Under the pieces are notes generated by a model. It was given only the letters and a program-made list of their open reading frames with translations. It did not search any database and was not told where the DNA came from. Made by a program: the position numbers and the translations under genes. DNA of 64,000 nucleotides from Hymenobacter roseosalivarius DSM 11622 (GTDB lineage Bacteria; Bacteroidota; Bacteroidia; Cytophagales; Hymenobacteraceae): the NCBI RefSeq assembly GCF_900176135.1, contig NZ_FWWW01000099.1:1-64000 (forward strand), in the 5' to 3' direction. This document shows, piece by piece, positions 27,306 through 36,016 of the stretch. The number at the start of each line of letters is the position of its first letter. The stretch's first letter is position 1.

Positions 27306-27506
27306 TCTCCGCACCAGCCAGCCGGTGAGCAGCACCAGCGCCAACCAGGCCAGCAGTACGTAGAGGTAGAGCACCGGAATGCCCCCCAGCTGCCCGGCAT
27401 GGTCGAAGACGGCCAGCAGCGGGAAGTTGAGCAGGACCGCGAACAGTAAACTTACGAAGAGCAGGCGCTGGCCCCGGCGCTGCTCGGCTTGTTCCTGGGG
27501 CGACAT
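27291..27506 (-). CDS. small two-helix membrane protein next to the symporter-kinase
   Basis: 71 residues: a polar start MSPQEQAEQRRGQ, helix 1 at about 15-33 (LLFVSLLFAVLLNFPLLAVF), a short loop with GGIPVLYLY, and helix 2 at about 45-62. The layout recalls the small DUF485/DUF4212-type partners of symporters, though I cannot assign the family firmly. ATG 27506 is chosen, since the longer open frame upstream has no such character. The last codons come from the repeat element. Confidence 0.65.
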   Translation of the reverse strand: MSPQEQAEQRRGQRLLFVSLLFAVLLNFPLLAVFDHAGQLGGIPVLYLYVLLAWLALVLLTGWLVRRNNEQ

Positions 27507-27676
27507 GGGCAGGTGAGTAAGAGGATGAGCCAAGAAGTGTTGAATTGCCAAACCAAAGATGGCGGCGGCCCGGCAGCCTTGGTCAGGCCGTGAAAGGCTG
27601 CGGATAAAATGTACGCATTCGTTGCTAAAAGCCCCCCACTCCGCCACCGAGTCCGGGTTTTGCCCGCTTTTCAACT

Positions 27677-27716
27677 TAAAAAGTCCGCCGCGCCACCGGC
27701 CCGACGGACTTTTACA
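27677..27716 (-). terminator. terminator of the MHS-family transporter gene
   Basis: Stem AAAAGTCCG / CGGACTTTT around a 17-nt GC-rich loop, with T/A runs at both ends, 23 bases past the transporter stop. Confidence 0.75.
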
Positions 27717-27738
27717 AAAAGTCGCTCGCGGTCAGGGT

Positions 27739-29205
27739 TTAGTCCATGATCTTGACGTTGCGAATGTCTTTCATATAGATAGTGCCGATGATAAGGCTGA
27801 TCAGGGCAATAACGACCGGATACACCAGGCCGAAGTAGATGCTGTGCTCTTGCAGGAAACCACTGGGCTGGGTGGCGGCCCAGGCGACCATCGCGGTGGC
27901 AATCAGCGGTACCAGGCCCCCGAAAATACCGTTGCCGATGTGGTAAGGCAACGACAGAGAGGTGTAGCGCACGCTGGTTGGGAACAGCTCGACCAGGTAG
28001 GCGGCAATCGGGCCGTACGCCATCGTCACGAACAATACCAGGCAGAATACCAGGGCAATAAGCGCGGGCATGTTGGGCGTAAGGGCCTTCATCACGGCGG
28101 GCACGGCCGCGCCGGCCGCGTCTACGGTAGCGGGTGTTACCTCGGTTATCGGGCCGGCAAAGGCCTTCATGCCGTAGAAAATCGGAATGGTGAACAGGGC
28201 ACCACACAGCAGGCCCATCATGATGATTTTCTTGCGGCCGATGCGGTCTGAGAGGGACCCAAAATAGATGAAGAACGGAGTGGCCAGCAACAGGGCCACG
28301 CACAGAATAATGCTGGCCTGCACCAGATCGACCTTGAGTACGGTTTGCAGGAAGAAGTAGGCATAAAACTGGCCGGTGTACCACACCACGCCCTGGCCCA
28401 TGGTAGCTCCGAACAGCGCCAGGATCACGAGGCGGCGGTTTTCAGGCTTCATGAAGGAGTCACGCAGGGGGCTTTTGCTGGTCGTGCCTTCGGCTTTAGC
28501 CTTGGCAAACAGCGGGGACTCGTGCAGCTTGCGCCGGATGTAGTAGGAGGCAATTACCAGAAAAAAGGAAATCAGGAAGGGAATGCGCCAGCCCCAGACT
28601 TTGAAGTCGGCCTCGCCCACCCCAAAGCGGGTGCCCACAATCACGGCGATACTCACGAACAAGCCAATGGTGGCCGTGGTCTGAATGAAGCTGGTGTAGT
28701 AGCCGCGCCGGCTGTCAGGCGAGTGCTCGGCTACGTAGGTAGTAGCGCCGCCGTATTCGCCCCCCAGCGCCAGGCCCTGCACCAGGCGCAGGATCAGCAG
28801 GATGAGCGGAGCCGCCAGCCCGATGCTGGCGTAGGTGGGCACCAGGCCAATGGCAAACGTGGAGCCGCCCATGAGCAGCAAGGTGAGCAGGAAGGTGTAC
28901 TTACGGCCCACCATATCGCCGAGGCGGCCAAACACGATAGCCCCAAAAGGCCGGACCACGAAGCCCGTGGCAAACAGGGCCAGCGTACTCAGCAAGGCCG
29001 CTACCGGGTTTTCCTTGGGGAAAAACAGCGTGGAGATGATGGGCGTGAGCGAGCCGAAAATGTAGAAGTCGTACCACTCGATAACGGTACCGACTGACGA
29101 GGCCGTAATAACCTGCCAAATCTTGCCCTCCGACACCGCATTGTTATCGTGCTCGACGGGCGCGTCCGCTACTGCGCCGTAGCCGGGCTTTACAGTATTT
29201 TCCAT
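27739..29205 (-). CDS. MHS-family MFS transporter (metabolite:H+ symporter)
   Basis: Inner-membrane transporter of 488 residues with about twelve helices. The MHS subgroup is indicated by SVGTVIEWYDFYIFGSL (helix 1), RPFGAIVFGRLGDMVGRK (loop 2-3) and GGEYGGATTYVAEHSP. A large loop near residues 330-370 is hydrophilic and Ala/Pro rich. Members carry organic acids, betaines or proline. In this cluster a short-chain acid is a reasonable guess. It follows the porin gene (91 bases), same strand. Confidence 0.9.
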   Translation of the reverse strand: MENTVKPGYGAVADAPVEHDNNAVSEGKIWQVITASSVGTVIEWYDFYIFGSLTPIISTLFFPKENPVAALLSTLALFATGFVVRPFGAIVFGRLGDMVGRKYTFLLTLLLMGGSTFAIGLVPTYASIGLAAPLILLILRLVQGLALGGEYGGATTYVAEHSPDSRRGYYTSFIQTTATIGLFVSIAVIVGTRFGVGEADFKVWGWRIPFLISFFLVIASYYIRRKLHESPLFAKAKAEGTTSKSPLRDSFMKPENRRLVILALFGATMGQGVVWYTGQFYAYFFLQTVLKVDLVQASIILCVALLLATPFFIYFGSLSDRIGRKKIIMMGLLCGALFTIPIFYGMKAFAGPITEVTPATVDAAGAAVPAVMKALTPNMPALIALVFCLVLFVTMAYGPIAAYLVELFPTSVRYTSLSLPYHIGNGIFGGLVPLIATAMVAWAATQPSGFLQEHSIYFGLVYPVVIALISLIIGTIYMKDIRNVKIMD

Positions 29206-29296
29206 GTTGATTGAGAGTTTTTTGTTGTGGGGTGATGATGCTTCTAGCTATCTGATGAGCATGTACTCATGGCCGGGGGGCATTTTCTGAACCGGC

Positions 29297-30781
29297 TTAC
29301 AGAAAGACCATGGTTTGCAGCGTGATTTCCGGCTTGTAGTCCAGGTTATCCGGGTTGGTGAAGTCGGGGCGGGCACGGTAGTTCAGGGTCAGCTTGGCAT
29401 TGTGGCCATCGAGGAGCAGGTTAGCGCCGGCATCGAATACATGTACTCCCTGGCGGTCACCGTCGTTGGTGCGCAGCCCCTCGTAGCTGCCGCGCAGATA
29501 GGCGGCGTAGGGCTGCAAGCGGGCTTTGGTGCCCAGCAGGTTCTTGGGCAATAAGTAGCCGGCCTGCACGTACTGCGCGTTGCCGGTACCCACCACGGGG
29601 AAGCTGTTGCCGCGAATAGGGCCAGCCCCCGGAATGGGAGTGCTGCCCCCGGCAGCGCTGGGGTTCAGCAGGCCAATATTGCGGACGTAGTTAGGGCCGA
29701 AATCGTACTTATAATACACTCCATAAGCCGTGAAGGCCGTGCCGGCGTCTTTGTTAAGGGGCGTATCAAAGAATACGTCGGCTGAGAGCACATTTAGGTC
29801 GTGGGTGCGGGTGGGAATAGTGGCAAACGGGTCGGCGGGCACGGGCGTGGGCAGCGCCCCAGGCCGTGAGAACATTGCATTTTCATTATGCAAAAAGCCC
29901 GCGCCAATGTTAAATACCCGCTTGGTACCCAGATAAGACCCCACCGCGTAGGGCAGCAAATTGGCTTCTTGGTCGAGAAACTCGTAGCTGAAGTATCCTT
30001 GGTACACCTTATCCGTTCCCCGAGGATTATACTGGGCTACATTGGTGGGAATAGTAGCGGGCGTGGCGAGTTGATTAGTGGCAAATGGGTCGTTTATCGA
30101 CACGGCATAGTCGAACTTGCTCACCCGGCCCTTGGCGTACACGCCAAGCCAGCGGGCAAACTGGTCGATGGCGTCGATGGTGGGCCAGTTGACGATGGGC
30201 GCGTCTATGGCCAGAAAGTTCAGCGTGCTGGCCCGCGTCATGCGCGAAATGCCGTTCTGATAGTGCATCCCGGCACCAATATTTAGGTACTGGTTTACCT
30301 TGTACTCTACCGTGGCCTCATGCAGAAAGAGCCCGGGCTTTTTGCCGGGACCAGTGGGCTCGTTGGGTGCCCCGCCGCTGACGGCGTTCTGGTTGTTGAT
30401 GCCAAAGTGCGTAAGCACCAGAAAACGCGGATTCAGCTGGGCCAGCAGCAGAAAGCGCGAGCGGCGCAGGCCAAAGTCGAGCTGGTTGCTCTGGGGCTTA
30501 CCCGGTACGCGCTGCGAGCCTTCATTATTCTCGTTGTAGCGCGTCCAGACCTGGTGCCAGCTGATAAAGCGCAGGTACTTCGAGCCATCAGGCGAGATAT
30601 TCACCTTCATGCCAGCCCCGTAGGGCACCGCTTCGACGGGGGCCGGCGTGGGCGGCGGCGTATTGAGGGGCGCCGGAGCCGGGGCAGGCTGTCCGCCGGC
30701 GGGTGGGGGCTGCACCTGGGCCGAGGCACTTGCGGCGGCGAGTAGGGCACTGACGGCCAACGCGTAACGGGCTGTTCGCAT
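29297..30781 (-). CDS. outer-membrane porin
   Basis: A signal peptide (ending near ASASAQ, about residue 22) and a Pro/Ala-rich linker (about 23-50) precede a beta-barrel of about 440 residues with alternating aromatic strands such as SKYLRFISWHQVWTRYNEN. It ends in aromatic-hydrophobic VFL, as outer-membrane proteins do. The general look is the phosphate-selective O/P porin group, but substrate is not readable. Upstream lies a zinc-ribbon/HTH gene and an AGATATAG site (30912), candidates for its control. Confidence 0.82.
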   Translation of the reverse strand: MRTARYALAVSALLAAASASAQVQPPPAGGQPAPAPAPLNTPPPTPAPVEAVPYGAGMKVNISPDGSKYLRFISWHQVWTRYNENNEGSQRVPGKPQSNQLDFGLRRSRFLLLAQLNPRFLVLTHFGINNQNAVSGGAPNEPTGPGKKPGLFLHEATVEYKVNQYLNIGAGMHYQNGISRMTRASTLNFLAIDAPIVNWPTIDAIDQFARWLGVYAKGRVSKFDYAVSINDPFATNQLATPATIPTNVAQYNPRGTDKVYQGYFSYEFLDQEANLLPYAVGSYLGTKRVFNIGAGFLHNENAMFSRPGALPTPVPADPFATIPTRTHDLNVLSADVFFDTPLNKDAGTAFTAYGVYYKYDFGPNYVRNIGLLNPSAAGGSTPIPGAGPIRGNSFPVVGTGNAQYVQAGYLLPKNLLGTKARLQPYAAYLRGSYEGLRTNDGDRQGVHVFDAGANLLLDGHNAKLTLNYRARPDFTNPDNLDYKPEITLQTMVFL

Positions 30782-30895
30782 AGGGTCTGGATGAGTTGGG
30801 TGGGAAGAGAGGGATCAACTACCCGATACCAGGGGGCATTTTCCCGGCTCGGCCCAACCAAGTAGGAAAATCTCCGCAGCGAAAGCACGTTCTTG

Positions 30896-30920
30896 CTATA
30901 CTTCTGCTAACAGATATAGC
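30896..30920. promoter_or_regulatory. candidate operator shared with the HTH gene
   Basis: CTATA (30896-30900) and TATAG (30915-30919) form an inverted pair. The right side is AGATATAG, identical to a half-site of the palindrome upstream of the HTH gene (31375-31399). It lies about 115-130 bases upstream of the porin start. Confidence 0.4.
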
Positions 30921-30921
30921 T

Positions 30922-31344
30922 CTACCCGCCCTTAAACCGCTCCCAGCGAATCATCATGTACTTATCGCCCAGCTCCGTAACCACCAGCCCTGCTCCTTTT
31001 AGTTGCTGCGGGTCCTGAAAAAACTCAGCTAGCTCTTTCTGATTGAGTATTTTATACGTGGGGTGATAGTCGGTCTGCCGGGGGGCTTTCACGCCGTATT
31101 TTTTCACCCAGTTCATCACGCTCACATGACTCACGCCCAGCAAGCGCTCAATCTCGCGGTAGCTCACGCCTTCTATATAGAGCTGGAGCGCCTTAATGAC
31201 GTAGTACGAATTGACTTCGCGCCCTACCTTCGCCACCGAAAAATGGTAGCCGCAATTCTTACACTTATACCGCTGCCTGCCGCCTACAACGCCACTTTTT
31301 GTGGCTTCTGTGGTGTCGCATTTGGGGCAGGATGGCTTGGTCAT
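30922..31344 (-). CDS. stand-alone zinc-ribbon/HTH protein of IS1 InsA type
   Basis: 140 residues. A zinc ribbon (CPKCD near 8-12 and CKNCGYHFSV near 33) is followed by a helix-turn-helix segment (about 50-85: YIEGVSYREIERLLGVSHVSVMNWVKK). This is the InsA-type N-terminal half of IS1/IS1595 transposases, but there is no DDE catalytic part or terminal inverted repeat nearby. The remaining 50 residues (to RFKGG) are not transposase-like and end in a compact KYMMIRWERF segment. It looks like a domesticated DNA-binding regulator, placed between the porin and its own palindrome. Confidence 0.8.
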   Translation of the reverse strand: MTKPSCPKCDTTEATKSGVVGGRQRYKCKNCGYHFSVAKVGREVNSYYVIKALQLYIEGVSYREIERLLGVSHVSVMNWVKKYGVKAPRQTDYHPTYKILNQKELAEFFQDPQQLKGAGLVVTELGDKYMMIRWERFKGG

Positions 31345-31374
31345 GGCAAAGAAGTTAGGGCGGAAAGCAAAAAA

Positions 31375-31399
31375 CTATATCTATTTAGTAAAGATATAG
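31375..31399. promoter_or_regulatory. palindromic candidate operator CTATATCT-N9-AGATATAG
   Basis: Perfect 8-bp arms with a 9-base spacer, in AT-rich DNA 31 bases upstream of the HTH gene. Spacing and symmetry fit a dimer site for the encoded protein. Confidence 0.5.
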
Positions 31400-31489
31400 C
31401 AGATTAGCTAATTATATAGTAAATGGACTTATTTTCGGCCTGCTCCCAAGCTGCCCGCAACCTTCTCATAACCAGCATAACAGCAATAC

Positions 31490-31920
31490 TCACGACCCCA
31501 CTAATGCCGCCAGCACGGCATCTACCGCCAGACCCAGGCGGCGCAGATCCAGGCGGTCAAGCGTATCGGTAGGCTCGTGGTAATGCTTGTTGCGGTAGAA
31601 AGCAGTATCCGTGACCAGCACGGCGGAGTAGCCAAAGTGCCAGTAATTGAGATGATCGGAAAAGTCGAGGCCCGGCCCATCGGCGGGACCGAAGGAGCCA
31701 ATGACGTTGCGGTAAATTTGCCCCCCAACCTCGTATGGTTGGTCGCTGAGGCGGGCCCCGGCGGCTGTTAGCTCTCGCTCGATGTAGCTGGCCGCCTGAT
31801 TCAGGGAAGCAAAGTGCAGGTAGTTGCGGGGCTGGGGCGTATTGACCAGGGCCAGCACATGCTGCCGCAGGCGGGTAGGGCAGCCCTAGCGCTAGCAGAC
31901 AGACAGCTTAGCAGCGCCAT
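31490..31920 (-). pseudogene. remnant of an M28-family aminopeptidase
   Basis: The start part (TPQPRNYLHFASLNQAASYI, then a YEVGGQIYRNVIGSFGP strand pair) is the N-terminal part of an M28 peptidase. It joins directly to a C-terminal part (DFSDHLNYWHFGYSAVLVTD and HYHEPTDTLDRLDL). The roughly 100-150 residues between, holding most metal ligands, are missing. A signal-like start at ATG 31920 is in another frame, and an in-frame TAG lies just before GCPTRLRQHV. So there is both an internal deletion and a frame break: a dead gene. Confidence 0.8.
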
Positions 31921-31978
31921 TAGAAAGAACAAACGTAAATGCCTAAACTGCGCAAGTATTAGCTAAACCTTATAAGTC

Positions 31979-32521
31979 GTGAAGTTATCTGTTGGCCGCG
32001 CTTCGCTACAGCGCACAGGGATAATGCTAGCAATTATGTTATGCCTGCACACGCAAGCCAGCGAACCACTGTTATCAGGAATTCAATGGTTTCTCTCGCT
32101 GTTTGCTTTAGTACTATACGTCCTTCTGTGGGGGTTTGGGTCCTCAGAAATAGCTGTAATGCTGCGCAGATTCCTGGGTGCAGCCGTAGTAGCTACCTTT
32201 CTTAGTGTCTCCTTTATGATACCCATATATAGATGGCAGAACGCATTAACCAAACGCCAGGCCGACACTGTTATTCAGCAAGTGTATGCTTACCAAAAGC
32301 AGCACGGACACTATCCCGAGTCGCTGGAGCAGCTGGTGCCGCGGCATTTAGATAAGATCCCCTCCACAGCTCAAGGATTATTACACACTCGATCCTTCAC
32401 GTACACAGTTTCAGCAGCCAAAGAACCCTTAGGCCACATGTTCTGGCTAAGATATTATTCAGGTGCACTTGTTGATGTTACCTATAATAGCAAACCCAGG
32501 CAATGGCATGCAGAAGATTGA
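31979..32521 (+). CDS. hypothetical membrane protein with a pseudopilin-like segment
   Basis: Not recognised as a whole. Starts at GTG 31979. Hydrophobic segments near residues 12-25, 32-54 and 62-85 suggest three helices. After them comes AYQKQHGHYPESLEQLVPRHL, a pattern also seen after the helix of type II secretion pseudopilins, and a short Tyr/Ser-rich end. The gene ends 12 bases from the convergent kptA. Compared with its neighbours its codon use is less GC-rich. Confidence 0.6.
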   Translation: MKLSVGRASLQRTGIMLAIMLCLHTQASEPLLSGIQWFLSLFALVLYVLLWGFGSSEIAVMLRRFLGAAVVATFLSVSFMIPIYRWQNALTKRQADTVIQQVYAYQKQHGHYPESLEQLVPRHLDKIPSTAQGLLHTRSFTYTVSAAKEPLGHMFWLRYYSGALVDVTYNSKPRQWHAED

Positions 32522-32533
32522 TTGTGGTATTTA

Positions 32534-33073
32534 CTACGCTACTGGTTCTAAGTATTCAGGTGGAACTGATACCGTCAGCCAAACGCCATTGGCCGACAGG
32601 TAAAATTGCCCCCCAGTCCGATGCAACCGGCCCGCTTGCACCGTCAGCACTACGGGCTTTCCATGCCGACTCCCCACCGCCACAGCCGCGGCGGGATCGG
32701 CGGACAGATGCACATGCTGCCGGCTGCCGCTGTGCAGACCACTAGCGCGAATGGAAGCCAGAAAGCGCGTAGCCGTGCCATGATAGAGCAGCTCGGGCGG
32801 AGTCGTCGGGGCTAAGCCCAGCTCCACAGCTACGGAGTGCCCTTGGTTGGCGCGTATCTTCGCGCCGGCGGCCGATAAGCTGAACCGTTTTTTGTCGTTT
32901 GTGGCCACTACCTCGTACAGTTGCGCCTGGGTAACCTGGTGCTGACGGGCCTGCAAAGCGCTGAGCAAATCGGCTACGCTCACCCAGCCTTCGGCGTCCA
33001 GCGCTAGTCCAAATTCTTCGGGCTTATGGCGGAGCACGTAGCTCAGGGTTTTGCTTAATGCCTGGTTCTGCAT
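32534..33073 (-). CDS. kptA: RNA 2'-phosphotransferase
   Basis: KptA/Tpt1 family: moves a 2'-phosphate from RNA to NAD. The N-terminal winged part is SKTLSYVLRHKPEEFGLALD. The C-terminal ADP-ribosyl fold has ANQGHSVAVELGL, LLYHGTATRF and RQHVHLSADPAAAVAVGSRHG. 179 residues is standard. Bacteria with this gene usually lack the tRNA-splicing pathway that makes the eukaryotic substrate, so the role here is open. Confidence 0.95.
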   Translation of the reverse strand: MQNQALSKTLSYVLRHKPEEFGLALDAEGWVSVADLLSALQARQHQVTQAQLYEVVATNDKKRFSLSAAGAKIRANQGHSVAVELGLAPTTPPELLYHGTATRFLASIRASGLHSGSRQHVHLSADPAAAVAVGSRHGKPVVLTVQAGRLHRTGGQFYLSANGVWLTVSVPPEYLEPVA

Positions 33074-33144
33074 CGGGTAGAGAAGTATATGTTTACTGCC
33101 TTGAAGCTACAATTGCCTTTTTTCTCGTCCCCAATTATTCTTTC

Positions 33145-34080
33145 ATGTCCGCGCCTCCCGCCTTCCGCACTATCGATCCGGCCACGATAAAGCCCAGCGA
33201 GCTGCACCCGTTTCTGGTGGGGGCCGTGGCTCCGCGCCCCGTGGCTTTCGCCAGCACCGTAGATGTCGAGGGCAACGTAAACCTGAGCCCGTACAGCTTT
33301 TTTAACTGCTTCGGCTCCAACCCACCCATTCTGGTGTTCTCACCCGCCAACCGCGTCCGTGACAACTCGCAGAAGCACACCCTGCAAAACGTGCGCGAGG
33401 TGCCCGAAGTCGTGATTCACATCTGCGACTATGCAATGGTAGAGCAGATGTCGCTGGCCAGCACGGAGTATGAAAAAGGCGTAAACGAGTTCGTAAAAGC
33501 CGGTTTTACGGAATTGCCCAGTCAGAAGGTGAAGCCGCCACGCGTGGCTGAAGCCCCAGCCGCCTTTGAGTGCGTGGTAGAGCAGGTAATTGAGCTGGGT
33601 CAGAATAACGGGGCCGGCAACCTCGTCATTTGCCGGGTGGTAATGGCTCATTTCCGCGAGGATATCCTGCTGCCCAGCGGCACCGGCATCGACCCGTTTA
33701 AGCTCGATGCTATTGCCCGCCTCGGCGGCGACTGGTACTGCCGCGCCGCGGGCAGCGGCCTGTTTGAAGTGCCCAAGCCCAACCGCAACATGGGCATCGG
33801 CATTGACCAGCTACCCGAGCATATGCGCAATTCCAATGTACTGACGGGCAATGAGCTGGGTCGCCTGGCCAACATCGAAGCTACTGCCTTGCCTACTGCG
33901 GCGCAGGTGGCGGACTTCAGAAACGAGCCGCTGGTGGCTTATACCTTGAACAGGTATGAAAAAGCCCCCCAGGAGCTTAAGAAGCAGCTGGTGCTTCTGG
34001 GCCGGCAGTTTCTGGAGGAAAAGCGGCTGGTGGAGGCGTGGAAAACGCTCTTACTCGCTGAGTTGCAGGGCAGCTTTTAG
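33145..34080 (+). CDS. flavin reductase-like FMN-binding protein
   Basis: Split-barrel FMN-binding protein of the DIM6/NTAB group. The N-terminal 200 residues hold HPFLVGAVAPRPVAFASTVD and NLSPYSFFNCFGSNPP, the flavin-binding region. Residues about 215-311 form a helical extension with a TALPTAAQVADF segment. ATG 33145 (MSAPPAFRTID) is used; the frame is open back to 33058 without family-like residues. Substrate is unknown. It stands alone. Confidence 0.87.
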   Translation: MSAPPAFRTIDPATIKPSELHPFLVGAVAPRPVAFASTVDVEGNVNLSPYSFFNCFGSNPPILVFSPANRVRDNSQKHTLQNVREVPEVVIHICDYAMVEQMSLASTEYEKGVNEFVKAGFTELPSQKVKPPRVAEAPAAFECVVEQVIELGQNNGAGNLVICRVVMAHFREDILLPSGTGIDPFKLDAIARLGGDWYCRAAGSGLFEVPKPNRNMGIGIDQLPEHMRNSNVLTGNELGRLANIEATALPTAAQVADFRNEPLVAYTLNRYEKAPQELKKQLVLLGRQFLEEKRLVEAWKTLLLAELQGSF

Positions 34081-34081
34081 T

Positions 34082-34620
34082 TTAAAGCTCCTCTTCAAGC
34101 AATAGCATTCCTAGTATAGAGAGAATCCACAGTATGCCGAAAGCGACAAGCAGGAAAAGCTGCCGCATGCTGAAGCGGGGCTGATTGGTGGCTTGCACAT
34201 CCGCCGACGCTAGTAGCGCCGCGTTAAAAACCTTATGTGCTGGTATGAGGCAAGTGAATGCTAGCACTGCAATTAACCAGGCCGGGTCCGGTAAGCGCCC
34301 CATCAAATTAAGAAGAATGTAGCCTGTCGTCAAACCACCCGAGTTATAGGTAGCGGGAACGGATTGCCGTATCCCAAACCTTCGTACTTCTTTTAATAAT
34401 TGGGCAACGGTAAAAAGGCTAAAGATGGCGCGAAGCACTGGCCAGCTATCGGACTGCTGATACTGCTTGAAAAGCGCCACACTTTGTATTGCCACCAAAT
34501 GGTATACAAGCCAAATGTGGCTATGCACAAGATTGTAAACTTGTTTGTGCTAATAATTTTCTGCTCCTCAACATTTGTGTTAAGCACAGTTAATGAAAGA
34601 GGCAAATAATTCGACTCCAT
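34082..34620 (-). pseudogene. small membrane protein, split by a 1-base frameshift
   Basis: From ATG 34620 the frame gives TNKFTILCIATFGLYTIWWQYKVWRF, then leaves register. A second frame open to 34082 continues with FKQYQQSDSWPVLRAIFSLFTVAQL and two to three hydrophobic helices. One extra T in the T4 run (34470-34473) would join them as VWRFFKQYQQ, a natural link (DUF4234-like look, not certain). As sequenced, neither half makes a whole protein. It is AT-rich. Confidence 0.75.
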
Positions 34621-34688
34621 TTAGTAAATAAACCCCGCACCCCATAGATGCGGATAAGTTGAAGTAGCAGACGTCGTAATCAGAGTTC

Positions 34689-35915
34689 TTAATTACGCAC
34701 CGCAATCATCAGCCCCAGCTCCTTATAGCGCATGTTGAATTTCTTCGCGATGGCGGCATTGGTCAAAGAGCCTTTATATATATAAACGCCGGCGCGGAAA
34801 TGCTCATTGGCGAACAGCACTTCATTGACGCCGCCGTGCTGACTGATTTCCTGTAGAATAGGCGTGAAAATGTTGCTTAAAGCGCCCGTGGCAGTGCGAG
34901 GCACGCGAGAAGCCACGTTAGGCACGCAGTAGTGCACTACGTCGTACTTGCGGAAAACGGGCTTGCTGTGGCTGGTCATTTCCGACGTCTCGAAGCAGCC
35001 ACCCTGGTCAATGCTCACGTCGATAATGACGGAGCCGGGGGCCATGGTAGCTACCACACTTTCGGGCACCATGAACGGGATGCGACCTTCTTCCACGTTC
35101 AGAGCGCCAATCACCACGTCGGCGCGGCGGATTTGCTGGTTGAGCACGTAGGTATCCAGCGTGCTGGTGTAGAGCTGGGTGCCCAGGTTTTGCTTTAGCC
35201 GGCGCAGCTTATAGATGTGGTTGTCGAACACCTTTACTTCAGCGCCCAGGCCAGTGGCGGCGCGCGCGGCGTACTCGGCTACGGTGCCGGCTCCCAGAAT
35301 GACTACCTGCGACGGCGGCACGCCCGTAATGCCCCCCAGAATAATTCCTTTGCCCTCGTTGGAGCGCGCGAGGTACTCAGCGGCAATAAGCATGACCGTG
35401 GAGCCCGCAATTTCGCTCATGGCGCGCACGACTGGCCGGGCACCTGAAGGGTCTTTTATTAGCTCAAACGCAATGGCATTGATCTTTTTGCGGGTAAGCG
35501 AGGCGATATAGTCGCCGGTAAGCGAGCCAAATTGCAGGGCCGAAATTAAGGTCTGGCCGGCTCGCATCAGGTTGATTTCGTCGGTGGTGGGCGGGGCAAC
35601 TTTCAGGATGATGTCGGCCTCGTACACTTCCTTTTGTGAGTAGGCAATGGTAGCGCCCGCCTCTGAGAACTCGTGGTCGGAGTACTTGCTGGGCTCGCCG
35701 GCCCCACTTTCCAGCACGATTTCGTGGCCTTCGTTGATAAGGTGCTTCACGGCCTCGGGGGTCAGGCCCAGGCGGTTTTCCTGCAACGACGACTCACGCG
35801 GCAACCCGATAAACAGCTTGCGGCGCCGCGTCTCCACCGCCAGCATCGATTCCTGCGTGAAATAAGCACGGCTCGTAGCCAGCGACTCGAATCCCGGGGG
35901 TACTGCTTCCTGCAT
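34689..35915 (-). CDS. ald: alanine dehydrogenase
   Basis: NAD-dependent oxidation of alanine to pyruvate. The N-terminal substrate domain has LFIGLPRESSLQENRLGLTP. The Rossmann core has VVILGAGTVAEYAARAA (about residue 205) and the C-terminal half has GSVIIDVSIDQGGCFETSE and HYCVPNVASRVPRTAT. 408 residues, longer than the 370 of Bacillus-type enzymes, as is usual in Bacteroidota. It is downstream of tsaE on the same strand. Confidence 0.93.
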   Translation of the reverse strand: MQEAVPPGFESLATSRAYFTQESMLAVETRRRKLFIGLPRESSLQENRLGLTPEAVKHLINEGHEIVLESGAGEPSKYSDHEFSEAGATIAYSQKEVYEADIILKVAPPTTDEINLMRAGQTLISALQFGSLTGDYIASLTRKKINAIAFELIKDPSGARPVVRAMSEIAGSTVMLIAAEYLARSNEGKGIILGGITGVPPSQVVILGAGTVAEYAARAATGLGAEVKVFDNHIYKLRRLKQNLGTQLYTSTLDTYVLNQQIRRADVVIGALNVEEGRIPFMVPESVVATMAPGSVIIDVSIDQGGCFETSEMTSHSKPVFRKYDVVHYCVPNVASRVPRTATGALSNIFTPILQEISQHGGVNEVLFANEHFRAGVYIYKGSLTNAAIAKKFNMRYKELGLMIAVRN

Positions 35916-36016
35916 TATGGCAAGTAAAAATGTTGACCTAAAGACGGTGAATTAAGGTGTGCTGACAGAATAGAGCTGACTTAAAAACAGGCTTGCTTCT
36001 GCTTCAATCCTGCTTT

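Noticed and set aside
30922..31344. A live IS1-type insertion sequence
   Set aside because: No DDE catalytic frame, no terminal inverted repeats and no target duplication around the gene.
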